Origin: Cryptomeria japonica
Lineage: Eukaryota > Streptophyta > Pinopsida > Cupressales > Cupressaceae
Direction of reading: 5' to 3'
Assembly: GCF_030272615.1 (NCBI RefSeq)
Contig: NC_081408.1
Location: 608,872,173-608,936,172 of the forward strand
DNA length: 64,000 bases
Shown: one piece after another, positions 35,990 to 47,575 of the stretch
Layout: the number at the start of each line of letters is the position of its first letter
Position numbering within the stretch: the first letter of the stretch is position 1
Notes under the pieces: model-generated
Seen by the model: only the letters and a program-made list of their open reading frames with translations
Database searches by the model: none
What the model was told of the DNA's origin: nothing
Made by a program: the position numbers and the translations under genes

Positions 35990-38105
35990 AATCATTTTTT
36001 AGCATATTATGGAGGTATAATGGGAAGCAGCAATCATTGAAAGCAAAAACATAATTTAGAAAACTTTCAAAAGAGAAAATTGAAGCATATAGACAAAGAG
36101 ATAGAGAAACTCATAAGAAGAGAAGACAAGGTATGTCAAATATTGGTGAAGCCTCTAGGAATGTTATTTCAAGTGAAGAGGAAATTGTATATGCAAATGT
36201 TGAGCATGACATTAAAATGAAAATGAATATGTAGATATCAATATTGGAAATGTTGAACATGATATTCAAATTGTTAATGAAAATGTTGAAATTTATATTC
36301 AAAATGTTCAACATGATATTGAATTTGGAAATGAAAATGTGGGAATTGAAAGTCAAAATGTTGGAATTGACGTTGCAGGTGAAAATTTTGGAATTGACAT
36401 TGAAGATGAAATTGTTGAACTAAGTGAACCTTATGTATCACCAAATTACATGAGAAATGAAGACCCTCTCAAGGAAGAAAGACAAATTCCAAATTCAAGA
36501 CCTTCAATAACTCCAAAATGGTTACTTGAAATTGATGAGAGCATTATAGACAACCTTGAAGGCAAGATCTCAACGCAAATCGTTAAATTGTGGGCTACAC
36601 AACTTTTCAAGCAATACTTTAGCAATAAGACATTGATCGAGCAATGCCAAGTTTTTGTACAATTGCTAAAGATGCAAAAGATGAGACCTTTGCTAGTCAA
36701 ATTGAAGATTCGTGTGAACAAGATAGAGAAAAATTCTATTATTGTCAAAAATATTTTTAATGCTCTTGATTTTATTGGAAAGAATAGCAAGGAAAAAGAT
36801 AAAATATTTTCTTGGAGAGTGATTAAAACCTCCTTAGCAAAGCATCATTTGAGAAAGGATCACTTTATGAGACAAATTTGTGTTGTTTTCAACATAAATC
36901 ATAAAATTTTGGACAGAGAACTTGCAAGAAGAGAAAGACTCAAAAATCCTCTTCAAAATGATACATGGGCTTTTGGTGGGAGGCTTCCATGTGTTGATAA
37001 GAAGTTGATCGATAATGTAAAGGAGGAAATTCAACAATTTTGGCACTCTAACTCTAGAGTATCACCCAATGTAAAAGATGTTTTAAAGTTAAGAATTGGC
37101 AATTGAGACCGCACACCACATCCTAAACATTTATTGGAATCAATCCAAACAATGTTGTACAATTGTTTTTGTAAAACACATCCAACTTTGCAAATCTCAC
37201 AAAGGAATTTTGAATCTTTGAAGTCACTTTATTGTGTACCTCTTAAGATTCATAATAATTGTTGCAAATACAATGTGGAATTTTCAATGTATAATGAATT
37301 ATTATGCTATATTTTTTCTACTTTGCAAACTAACGAAATGTTGTAGGAGTGTGGTGCAATGCAACTTCTAAAATCATCAAGAGACTTGCTAGATCTTTTT
37401 TTATGTCCTAGAGATGATGGTTGTTTTTTCTATAGAAATGATGTTTAAATGAGAAGTGCTCACAATGTAGTCGCTTGCCAAAAAAATTGTGTGTCTTCAT
37501 GAGGGTAGTGAACACAAATTTGGAAGGAATATTGTTGACAAAAAAGAGATGTGAGGCCGTCAAATATACTTTGAAGAGTGGAGGTGAAGGTTCTAGATCC
37601 GAGTTGGTCTCCAAAGAAGTTAGTGTTGCAGATTTTATTTCATATTTTAAATACAATCTTTTCTACAAGTATGCAAGGCATACCCATAGGTATAAGTGGT
37701 TGGAATACCAATTTAGGATGTGTAAGAACTCTTTCCCAATTGACACTATTATATTAGTGGTCAATTTTGCAGAAAAGTACACATGGCAACAACAAAATGA
37801 AGTACAAGATTAGTATTACAATTCCATTTAGATTTTTATTTTTGTCCAAATAACATATAGACATGCCCTAGATAATACAGAAGAGGAGAGGAAGATAATC
37901 ATGGAGTATCATTTCTATATGAGGGATGATGGATCTTACTCCTTCAAGTATGTGCAACATTGTTTTGAGAATTTTTTTGAGTTTTGGCAAGAAAAAGATG
38001 TTACAATGGATCAACATCTCATAATTTGGTAAGATAAGTCCATGAGCCAATTCAAGAATTCTCTTTTATTGGTTGATTAGAATGTATGAAAAGAGGGGTG
38101 TACCT
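35990..38105 (+). pseudogene. DDE-transposase-like gene of an uncharacterised family, 5' part (split by copia)
   Basis: The longest intact frame is 36339-37106. It has an acidic, repetitive N-terminus (ENVGIESQNVGIDVAGENFG) preceded by a basic KEKIEAYRQRDRETHKKRRQ segment near 36075-36130. The middle contains TPKWLLEID and FGGRLPCVDKKLID. In 37475-38105, with frameshifts and stops, are VNFAEKYTWQQQNEVQ (37757-37806) and IIW-stop-DKSMSQFKNS (about 38018-38055). These resemble the DFAENY..Q.E.Q and DG..SQ(F/Y)KN motifs of transposase-like proteins common in animal and some plant genomes; here the first Asp is Asn. The frame resumes after the copia element at 44800. The family name is unknown to me, and the link to transposition is inferred from acidic motif order. 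The gene is broken. Confidence 0.55.
38101..38105. repeat. Target-site duplication TACCT, left
   Basis: Identical to 44800-44804 and directly outside the copia LTRs. Confidence 0.95.
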
Positions 38106-39403
38106 TGTTGGACATTGTTGTTGCTAGGATATGTTGTTGTCATTGATGTCAACATATTCCTGCTCCGGTGATTGCAGATTGGTTTATTGGGATCATGTTT
38201 TGGTGTATGGAGTATTTCTAGTATCATTATATTCTTTTGTATTGGTGTTGGTGATCCGGGAAGCTTAATTGATCATATCATATGATCCGGTTTTGTAGTT
38301 TATTTATCTAATCAATGCTTTGCAGAGTTCATCATTTCCTCCGGTATATGCTAGTGTGATCAAATTTTGAACTAATAATTTGGGAGATTTCTTGGGATGG
38401 TGTTGTGTATCTTCATTTGATATGGTTGATGATTTTGTGCTCCACAAGTTATATTTTCTTTGTGACAGTTGTTGTTGTTTGAGTGTTCTTGAGGTTCAGA
38501 TGTTGATCGATGAAGATTTGATAAGTAATGTTGTTGCAGTTGTTGCTGATGATTATAACTTACTTGTTGGTGCTTCCTAATCATTTCCTATTTATTTTGG
38601 TGATCTGCATTGATCATTGTGCGAGCTCTTGGTGATTTTCTTGAACCGTTGATGTTCTTCGTGTTATGCGGTTGATCTTGGCATGATTTTCGATGGTGAT
38701 GCGCATTTGCATATTTGTTTTAGGACCATTTTATGTCATGTATATCATCATATTGGTCTGATGGTCGATCTTTGTATTGTGTGATGTAATTTTTTATTGT
38801 GGGTTGAGAGTTTAGTCAACCTTGTTGTCAAAGTTGATGAATTGTATAAATAGGTGATATTGTCATGTAGTTTAGTGTTCAAGGGTGTGTCTGCATTATC
38901 AGAGAGTGGTGTATGTGCGATCAAGGATTCATCTTTTGGTGTAGTGCATTTAGGAGAGTTTGGTGTTGTAGAGCAGACATTATGCTTAACCAAAACTGTA
39001 ATCAAGCATTTGGAGATGCTATTCTTTCAGTTCACTCCTTTTGGATTGTAGTCTGAATCTTGTTGTAAGTTAGTGAGACTTCCCTGAGGATTGTTGTCTT
39101 TCGGGTCATTACCTTTTCAACAATGAGCTCTAGGTAGTGTGCCTAAATGCATGTGCATTCCCCATTATAACATTTTTACATAATACTGTAGAGTGTCATC
39201 TTATTGTGGGTAGGTTCCCACCGTGGTTTTTCCCTTAACCAGGTTTTCCACGTCAAAATATTGGTGTTGTGTGTTGTGCTATCAATTTACTTATCTTTAT
39301 CATTGTTGCAGTTTATCATATTTGTTTTTATGATTAAGTTTGTAGATCCAGTGAAAATTGATCCACCCCCCCTCTCATTTTTCCCTCATTGTTGTTGCCA
39401 ATA
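38106..39403 (+). repeat. Copia 5' LTR, 1298 bp
   Basis: TGTTGGACAT start and TTGCCAATA end (CCAACA in the 3' copy). TATA box at 38845. The conserved block GTAGGTTCCCACCGTGG is near 39210, and a C-rich CCCCCCCTCTCA stretch is near the end. It lacks about 28 bp present in the 3' LTR near 44040. Confidence 0.95.
38845..38853 (+). promoter_or_regulatory. TATA box of copia 5' LTR
   Basis: TATAAATAG, conserved at the same place in the 3' LTR (44238-44246). Confidence 0.8.
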
Positions 39404-39405
39404 AT

Positions 39406-39417
39406 TGGTATTAGATC
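39406..39417 (+). promoter_or_regulatory. Primer binding site, initiator tRNA-Met
   Basis: TGGTATTAGATC, two mismatches to the TGGTATCAGAGC consensus, two bases after the 5' LTR. Confidence 0.8.
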
Positions 39418-39459
39418 TAGATCCTCTGGAAGAAGCTTAACCGCTTGAGGAGATCTGAG

Positions 39460-40396
39460 ATGGCAACTGGAAGTGGAATTGTTATCTTTAAGGAGATTCT
39501 AAGATTTGATGGTCATAACTATGCTATATGGAAGAACCAGATGGAGGTACACTTGAGATGTATTGGAGAAAATTATTGGAAGATTACAAATAATGTCTAT
39601 GTTATTCCTTAGAATGGACCGGTTACTGCTGATGAGATCAAGGAAGCTGAAAATAACATTATAGCAAAGGAAGCATTACTAAGTGCCCTGATTGATTCAG
39701 AAATGACAAATTTAATGGGACTTCAGACCACACATGAGATTTGGGAGAAGCTTGAGACCCTATATGAAGGTGATAAACAAGTGAAAGTTGCTAAGTTGCA
39801 GAGCTTGAAAGGGAAATATGAGATGTTGAATATGGGAGAAGATGAGAATATAAACACTTTCATGGCTAGGGTGAATGATCTTGTCCTCGGTATCAGATGT
39901 GTCAGTGGAACCCTTGAAGAAGATGAAATTGTTGCTAAGGTTTTGAGGTCTTTGCCTCCTACTTATAAACACAAGGTAGTTGTTATTGATGAGATACCGA
40001 GTGTGACAAGAGATATGTTGGTTGGAAACATTGTTACATTTGAGCTGAGCGAATTTGGTGAATCACATGGAAAGTCTGAGATATCATTTAGAGTATCTGT
40101 ATCTGGAAAATAGAAGTATGAACCTGAAGAATGCAGAATATCCAGATATGAAAAAGAAAGAGAGTTGGATGAGCTTGAAGCATTGATTGCCTAAAGGAGT
40201 CAGAAAGTATGATGGAAAATTACCTCTGAAATGTTTCTCTTGCAATAAGGTGGGACATTTTGCTTCTAGATTCCTGGAGAGAATGGCTAAATATGATAGG
40301 CATGATAAATTTGATAAGCATGATAGAAATGATAGATATGAGAAGCATAAGAAGTATGATAAGTCTTACAAGTCTAATCAGAAGTATAAGTGTTAG
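39460..40396 (+). pseudogene. Copia gag
   Basis: Starts ATGGCAACTGGAAGTGG at 39460. It contains the copia gag core (FDGHNYAIWKNQMEVHL, then TTHEIWEKLETLYEGD and the MARVNDLV block). An in-frame TAG at 39610 replaces what is probably a CAG codon, another TAG occurs at 40111, and a frameshift occurs near 40185. The nucleocapsid zinc knuckle (CFSCNKVGHFASRF, about 40220-40262) has Phe in place of its last Cys, so the CCHC metal site is lost. A run of charged KHDRNDRYEK repeats follows. Confidence 0.9.
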
Positions 40397-40469
40397 AAGA
40401 ACTGCTATTATGTTGTTGATGAAGGAGTTATAGATGAAGAATCATAAGGAGATGAATTTTTCTTCTTTT

Positions 40470-43080
40470 CGTTAAGGAAGATGGACCTGTACCTATTGAT
40501 TCCACTAGCTGCACTATTGAGGAAAAATATCTAGCTTCTAAAGTTGAAGAAAAAGATAAATGGGTGATTGGCAATGGTTGTTCACATCATATGACTGGTG
40601 ATAAAAGCAAATTTGTGAATATGGAAAGGTATGATGGTGGAATAGTGAGATTTGGAGATGATAAAGATTGTGTAATTTGTGGTAGAGGTTCATATTAATG
40701 ATGTTTTGTATGTTGAAGGTTTGAAGCATAATCTTTTGAGTGTTGGATAGATGGTTGACAAAGGTTATGACTTGCAATTCACGAATGGTAAATGAAAAAT
40801 CCTAAATGCCTCTGGTATAGAGATTGCATCTAGAACTAAGACTGAAGGTAATATTTTTCATTTGAATGCTGGTGAGAAAAGTTGCTTGATTGCTCAGATT
40901 GATGAAAGTTGGTTGTGGCATAGGAGAATGTGTCATGTTAATTTTGATTCTATGATTAAGATCGATTATATTCAAGCTGTTGGAGATCTACCTAAGATTG
41001 TTAAGCCTGCTAATCTGGTATGTAAGGAATGTCAATTGGGTAAGCAAACAAGAATTTATTTCAAGAGAAAATAGTATGCATCTGATGGATTGTTGGATCT
41101 TGTGCATACTGACCTATGTGGACCTACAAATGTTAAGTGTGCAAGGAGATAGATATTTTATGTTGCTAATTGATGATTATTCCAGGATTATGTGGGTTGT
41201 CTTTTTGAAGGAGAAATCTGAAGCATTAGACAAATTCAATATATTCAAAGAAAAGGTTGAGACTGAGTCAGGATTGAAGGTGAAATGTCTGAGATCTAGC
41301 AAAGGTGGAGAATTATGTTCCGGTGAGTTTAATTCATTAGGTGAGAAGCATGGGAATAGAAGACAATTATTTGCTCCTAGAACCCCTCAGTAGAATGGAG
41401 TTGTTGAAAGGAAAAATAGGAATGTCTTGGATACTGCAAGGACTATATTGATTGAAGGGAATGTTCCGAAGAACTACCGGAGAGAAGATATTAGCATTGT
41501 TTTTTACTCTAAGGTATGTAAGATTGAATCATTCTGAGAATCAGATTATTGGCGATAAAAATAAAGGTGTGATGACTAGAAGAAGGTTATCTATTGAAGA
41601 GGTATGTTTGATTTCCAAAATTGAACCTAAAGATGTTGTTAAAGCTTGTAAAGATGAAAATCAGATGAGAGCTATGGAAGAAGAATTATATCATATTGAC
41701 AAGAATAACACATGGGAGCTTGTACCTAGACCTAAAGATAATAATGTTATTGGTACCAAATGGGTATTCAAGAATAAATTGAATGAAGCCAGTGAAGTTA
41801 TCAAAAATAAAGCAAGACTGGTATGCAAAGGATATTCACAGAAAGAAGGAATTGATTATGAGGAGACTTTTTCTCTTGTGGCTAGACTTGAAGCTATTAG
41901 ACTGTTGCTTGCATATGTTGCTTACAAAGATTTCAAAGTGTATCAGATGGATGTCAAATCAGACTTTTTGAATGGTGATCTTGAGGAAGAAGTCTACATC
42001 GAGAAACCTGATGGATTTTTATTATCACATGATGGAGACATGGTATATAAACTGAAGAAAGCTCTTTATGGATTGAAACAAGCCCCTAGATCCTAGTATG
42101 CTAGATTGGATAAGTATTTGCTGAAATTAGGATTTAATAAAGGGATTGTTGATAGTAATTTGTACTTTAAAATTGAGAATGATAACATCTTGATTGTTGA
42201 AGTCTTTGTTGATGATATTATCTTTGGAGGTGATGATAACTTGAGCATGAAGTTTGTCGGTGATATGCAGAAATAATTTGAGATGTCTATGATAGGTTAA
42301 ATGAAATTTTTCTTAGGCTTGTAGATTTCACATACTAGAAAAGGTATCTTTATATCTCAAACTAAATATGTGAAGAAATTGTTGAAGAATTTTGGGTTAG
42401 ATGACTTCAAACCGATTGGAACTCCTATGGTGATTGGCTGCTAATTATCTAAGAATGATGAATCACTGAAAGCTAATCAGAGTCTGTACAGGTCTATGGT
42501 TTGTGGACTGCTATATCTTACTCAGAATGGGCCAGACATTATGCATGTTGTGTTCATGGCTGCTAGATATCAAGCTAATTTGAAAGAGAGTCATGTCACT
42601 ATTCTAAAGAGGGTATTCAGATACTTGAAGGAAACTGTGGATTATGGTTTGTGGTATCTGGGGAATGATGATTTCATGTTTTGTGCTTACACTGATGTTG
42701 ATTGGGTTGTTGATGTTGATGAACGGAAGAGTACCTTCGGTGGTTCTTTATTTATGGTTAATAAATTGGTTTCATGGGCTAGCAAGAAATAGGATTCGGT
42801 ATCCTTATCTATTGTTGAAGTTGAATACATTGCTACTGTCGGTAGTTGCACTCAGTAGTTTGGATGAAGCAAATGTTGAAGGATATCATAGTTATCTATG
42901 ATGAGCCTACTATGATATATTGTGATAATTTCAGTGCTATTAACATGTCAAAGAATCTGGTGCAACATTCAAAGACTAAACATGTGTCAATCAAATATCA
43001 TTACCTGAGAGAAAAATTCAATGAAGAGGAAGTAAAGGTTGAGTATGTATCTACAAAGGAATAGATTGTTGATATTTTCA
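40470..43080 (+). pseudogene. Copia pol: protease, integrase, RT, RNase H
   Basis: Protease: WVIGNGCSHHMTGD (about 40560-40601), where family members have DSG, so the catalytic Asp is gone. Integrase: the HHCC domain (WLWHRRMCHVNFD, VCKECQLGK) at 40910-41050 and core at 41150-41450; the second acidic residue is lost (LRSSKGGEL). The integrase C-terminal half is largely missing before the TRR linker at about 41575. RT: 41640-42290 with [15 protein letters not shown] and FVDDIIFGG intact. RNase H: 42680-43065 (AYTDVDW to the KPLP end). Stops include several TAG codons where relatives have CAG or TGG (for example after TPQ at 41392 and PRS at 42094). Confidence 0.93.
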
Positions 43081-43458
43081 CTAAGCCTTTGCCTGCAGAT
43101 ACATTTGTCTATTTGAGGGACAAGGTAGGGGTATCCACCCCTCCTGATGAGAACTAGATGCATTGAGTTGCATCAATCTAGTGGATCTCGGAGCCTTATC
43201 CCTCTATCTGGATTGGTGAGTTGGTGTTGATCCTCTAGTGGAGTAGTCTAGTTATGTGTTTTAGGGAGAGAGATTCATTTTTTTTATTCTAAGGAGTGAG
43301 TTTGGTTATCAGTTTTGATATCTTTGGCATCGTTGTCAAAGGGGAAGAGAAGCATGTGAAAAAAAAAATTATCTGCTTGATCTTAGGGGGAGTTTGTTGG
43401 AGATATTTTTTTTCTTTGCATTGATTGTTTTTCACATCCATATGTTGTCATCAATGCT

Positions 43459-43470
43459 AAAGGGGGAGAT
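43459..43470 (+). promoter_or_regulatory. Polypurine tract of the copia element
   Basis: AAAGGGGGAGAT immediately before the 3' LTR start, priming site for plus-strand synthesis. Confidence 0.9.
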
Positions 43471-44799
43471 TGTTGGACATTGTTGTTGATAGGATATGTT
43501 GTTGTCATTAATGTCAACATATTCATGCTCCGATGATTGTAGATTGGTTTATTGGGATCATGGTTTGGTGTATGGAGTATTTCTAGTATCACTATATTCT
43601 TTTGTATTGGTCTTGGTGATCCAGGAAGCTTAATTGATCATATCATATGATCCAGTTTTGCAGTTTGTTTATCTGATCAATGCTTTGCAGAGTTTAGTAT
43701 TTCCTCTGGTATATTCTGATGTGATAAGATCTTGATTTGAGATTTTGGGAGATTGTTTAGGACGGTCTTGTGTATCTTCAATTCATATGGTTCGTTATTT
43801 GGTGCTCTGCAAGTTATCTTTTCTTTGTGACAGTTGTTGTTGTTTGAGTGTTCTTGAGGTTCAGACGTTGATCGATGAAGATTTGATAAGTAATGTTGTT
43901 GTGGTTGTTGCTGATGATTCTAACATGCTTGTTGGTGTTTACTAATTATGTCCTATTTATTTTGCTGATATGCATTGATGGTTGTGTGATTTCTTGGTGA
44001 TTTTGCAGAACGGGTGATGTTCTTCATGTTATGCAGTTTTCCTAGTGGTGTAGCATGTTGCGGTTGATCTTGGTGTGATTTCTGGTGGTGATGCATGTTT
44101 GCATATTTGCTTTAGGATAGTGTTATGTCATGTATATCATCATATTGCTCTGATGGTCGATCTTTGTATTGTGTGATGCAATTTTACAATTGTGAGTTGA
44201 GGGTTTAGTTGACCTTGTTGTCAAGGTTGATGAATTATATAAATAGGTGATATTGTCATGTAATTTAGTGATCAAGGGTGTGTCTACATTATCAAATAGT
44301 GATGTATGTGTGATCAATAATTCATCTTTCAATATAGTGCATTGAGGAGAGTTTGGTGTTGCAGAGAGAACCTTATGCTTAACCGGAATTGTAATCAAGC
44401 ATTTGGAGATGTTATTCTTTTAGTTCATTCCTTCCAAATTGTAGTCTGAATCTTGTTGTACATCAGTGAGACTTTCCTGAGGTTTGTTTCCTTTCAAGTC
44501 ATTATCTTTTGAGCAGTGAGATCTAGGCAGTGTGCCTGAATGCCTGTGCATTCCCCATTGTAATATTTTTACATACAATTGTAGAGTGTCATCTTATTGT
44601 GGGTAGGTTCCCACCGTGGTTTTTCCCTTAACTAGGTTTTCCACATCAAAATCTTGGTGTTGTGTGTTGTGTTATCAATTTTCTTATCTTTTTCATTGTT
44701 GCAGTTTATTAGATTTGTTTTTGTGATTAAGTTTGTAGATCCGGTGAAATTGATTCACACCCCCCCCCTCTCAGTTTTCCCTCATTATTGTTGCCAACA
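43471..44799 (+). repeat. Copia 3' LTR, 1329 bp
   Basis: TGTTGGACAT to TTGCCAACA, with a perfect TGTTGG/CCAACA end pair. TATA box at 44238-44246. Confidence 0.95.
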
Positions 44800-45230
44800 T
44801 ACCTCATATTTGGAGATTTTTTTTAAGTTGGGCATGAGAAATGGGAGCTTGATGGAGCAGGTGCATGTTTAAAGAGAGCTCTAGTTAAGGAGAAATTGAG
44901 GAATTTAGGTGTTAAATTCTCTAATGTGTGTTATATTGTTGATTTGTGTAGTTCAGCAATGTCACAGGGAGGGAAAATTGATTCAGCGATGCACAGATCT
45001 TTTTGGTTGGTTGAGGAGGGAACAATAGGAGACCAATTGAATTGTTAGACAATCAAATATTCTTCAAAGATACTTTCATTTCGTAGCTCAGATGCAAGTT
45101 CATGGACCATTTTGACACAAGAGTTGGCTTGTTTTTGTCAGAGTTGTATTCAGTGTGATTGGCATCAATGTGAGTCAAGTGAGTGGGTGGATACATGGTT
45201 CCACGATATCTAACTTCTTTATCTCAAACA
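44800..45230 (+). pseudogene. DDE-transposase-like gene, 3' part after the copia insertion
   Basis: Continues the broken gene. The frame gives FFxLGHEKWELDGAGACLKRAL (44830-44890 with one frameshift), resembling the GHGK..DG.G..VKR block of the same family. It then continues as VKFSNVCYIVDLCSSAMSQG and, after one TAG at 45046, SSWTILTQELACFCQSCIQC with a cysteine-rich DWHQCESSEWVDTW end at about 45200. The first bases repeat TACCT, the copia target duplication. Confidence 0.55.
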
Positions 45231-45625
45231 ATATCCATGCCAAATAATCACATGCAAAGTTCAGTTGAGTATGACCGTCTTTCAAATCTTATACAGCTAG
45301 GACATGTTTTTGTAGTTGATGCACCATAGGGGAATGAAGAGAGGTCAAACTACTGGTTGGCACCATGTGTATGGGAAAAGAAAAAGCTAACATAGCTGAT
45401 GATAGATGATGATGGGTTCATGTATCCTACAAGTTCAATTGTTGTTTCACTTGAACTTGGTTGTGAATATACATGATCTTAAAAAGAATGATATACCAGC
45501 ATTTGAAGACTATGAGAGAGACAAAACATTCTCATGTATTCACACCTTTTTATAGTAGAAAATGTTAAGTTGTTGAAACATCATGTAAAATCAAAGACAA
45601 TTTGAACTATGGACAGTTAGTAGTC
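45231..45625. other. Flank of the DDE-like gene, no recognised domain
   Basis: Probably the 3' end of the same gene or its untranslated region; frames are heavily interrupted. Confidence 0.35.
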
Positions 45626-46130
45626 TTGATCATGAAGAAATATTGGATACCCTTAAGCAAACAGATGACCCTTTAGGCACACTTGACTAGCATATCTATC
45701 TCATACCAATTGACTGTATGGAATGGAAGGTGCAATGCATTGTTAATACTAACATCCTTATGGTTCATTAGGTTCATTATGTATAGGTTCATTATTTTTT
45801 TGGTTAATAAACTTATCCTTCGCATGGATTAGGAATGCAGGGATTACGGAAATCATGGACACTTGATTCAGTGGTGTACAGATTCAATAGTGTTGATCAT
45901 GAAGCAATACTAGATACTCTTAAGAAAAGAGATGACCCTTCAGGCACACTTGACTAGCATATCTAGCTCATACCAATTGACTCTAAAGAACGGAAGGTGC
46001 AATGCATTGTTAATACTAACGTCCCTATTGTTCATTAGGTTCATTATGCTTAGGCTCATTAATCTATATGGTTAGTAAACTTATTCTTCTCATGGCTTGG
46101 GAATGCAAGGATCATGGATATAAATGATTC
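45626..46130. repeat. Two diverged tandem copies, period about 267 bp
   Basis: TTGATCATGAAG at 45626 and 45893 begin parallel stretches sharing GATGACCCTT, GGCACACTTGACTAGCATAT, GGTGCAATGCATTGTTAATA and TAGGTTCATTATG. Confidence 0.85.
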
Positions 46131-46359
46131 AACTACCAAATTGAAGAAGTAAATTTGTTACAATGACAATGCATCCAACATTGGAGTTTATGTTACTTTC
46201 ATTGTTAAATTACTTTTACTCAGTATTCTTTCTTTAATACTGATGTTTTGTATTTAATATTTCAATGTAGGTGTCTTTGAGAGTATCAATGGTTGGAGTT
46301 ATGCATTAGGGATCACTAATATCATAATCAAATGTATTAGTTATGTATCTAGGATTTCT

Positions 46360-46506
46360 TGATAGTATTGATGTATTTGTACATGATGACATTGACGTAT
46401 TTGTACATGACGACATTGATGTATTTGTATTGATGGTATACGATGTATTTGTACATGATGATATTGATGTAGTTGTATTGATGATATACAAGGTATTTGT
46501 ATATGA
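46360..46506. repeat. Minisatellite, units of about 24-30 bp (left part)
   Basis: TTGATGTATTTGTACATGAT and variants (GATATACAATGTATTTGT) repeat five to six times. The array resumes at 47481 beyond the TIR element. Confidence 0.85.
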
Positions 46507-47480
46507 GGGTAAAAGTACAAAGTTGTGTCACACTTTTATAAAGGAAATGTTCAATGTTCATTCAACTTTTTAAATTAAATCAATAGAAAGTGAAATATAT
46601 GTTTTAAATTTTGAAATGATGTAAAGTAATAAAATTTATATTCTTTTGTCTATTTTATGTTTGTAATTTTAACAAAAAATTTAAAAATTATTTGAATGTA
46701 GTTTTTTATAGAGTAAACACTATAATTTAGTTGTTGATAAAATGCTAAATAGAAGTTACACAAGCTGCCACACTTTATTTAGTAAATTTTACCTTTTTTC
46801 TTCAGTTTTTTTTGTATATTGATAACTTGAAACTTTAGTGCAAGGATGTATTTTTTACTAGTTTTTATAAATATTTATTTTTCAATAAATTTGAAAAGTT
46901 GTGTGTGCTAAAATATAACTCTTTCCAATTCCTGCCACCTTTTTTTTTAATTATTTATCCAAATTAGAAAAGAATTATATTATCTTGACATAGATTCTTT
47001 TATCTACTACATCATATATTTTTCAAAAAATTTAAATAAATTTTAGTATTTTTCCTTGACAAGATAATCAACCTTATATTTTAGTGTTGATAACCTACTT
47101 TCAATAAATATAAAATATAAAATATAAAATATAAAACTAATTAAAATATAAAAAACTAATTAAAATATTAAAAGATATATATTTTGGATAATTCACTTAT
47201 ATATGTATAAAAGGTTATTTTTACATTTCAAAACAAATATTATTTATAAGAATAGGATTTGTTGAAACATCGAGTTTAAAAAAAAAAAAAAGGGTAATTA
47301 CACCCAAAGTGGTATAAAATATACATTTAATAGACATTTCCAATTGGAAAAGTTGTAGCCCATATATAACTTAGCTATAATGAATATGTTTGACTAAAAT
47401 TATTTTTTAGTTAGAATTACTTAAATTCACTTGTGTTGATAAGTTGGCATGAAACGTGACACAGTTTTGTGCTTTTACCC
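46507..47480. mobile_element. Non-autonomous TIR DNA transposon (MITE-like), 974 bp, apparent TSD ATGA
   Basis: The 25-bp terminal inverted repeats at 46507-46531 and 47456-47480 match at 22 positions; the left starts GGGTAAAAGTACAAAG. ATGA lies directly outside on both sides (46503-46506, 47481-47484), and excising the element plus one ATGA restores the minisatellite. No reading frame of note lies inside. The right half matches 26945-27512 in reverse orientation. A 4-bp TSD and GGGTAAA ends do not fit the main plant superfamilies I know. Confidence 0.85.
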
Positions 47481-47575
47481 ATGATGACATTGATGTACTT
47501 GTATTGATGATATACAATGTATTTTTACATGATGATATTGATGTAATTGTATTTATGATATACAATGTATTAGTA
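47481..47575. repeat. Minisatellite (right part)
   Basis: CATGATGACATTGATGTACT and GATATACAATGTATT units continue the array of 46360-46506. Confidence 0.85.

Larger units (their letters stand above)
38106..44799 (+). mobile_element. Complete but dead Ty1/copia element, 6.7 kb
   Basis: LTRs are 38106-39403 and 43471-44799, PBS 39406-39417, PPT 43459-43470, 5-bp TSD TACCT on both sides. Internal order is gag, protease, integrase, RT, RNase H, as in Pseudoviridae. The coding region is broken by stops and frameshifts. Part of the integrase C-terminus is missing. The element split the DDE-like gene between its SQFKN and GHEKWELDGAGA motifs. In the first 220 bp the LTRs differ at about 14 sites, mostly transitions, so the insertion is not recent. 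Confidence 0.97.
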
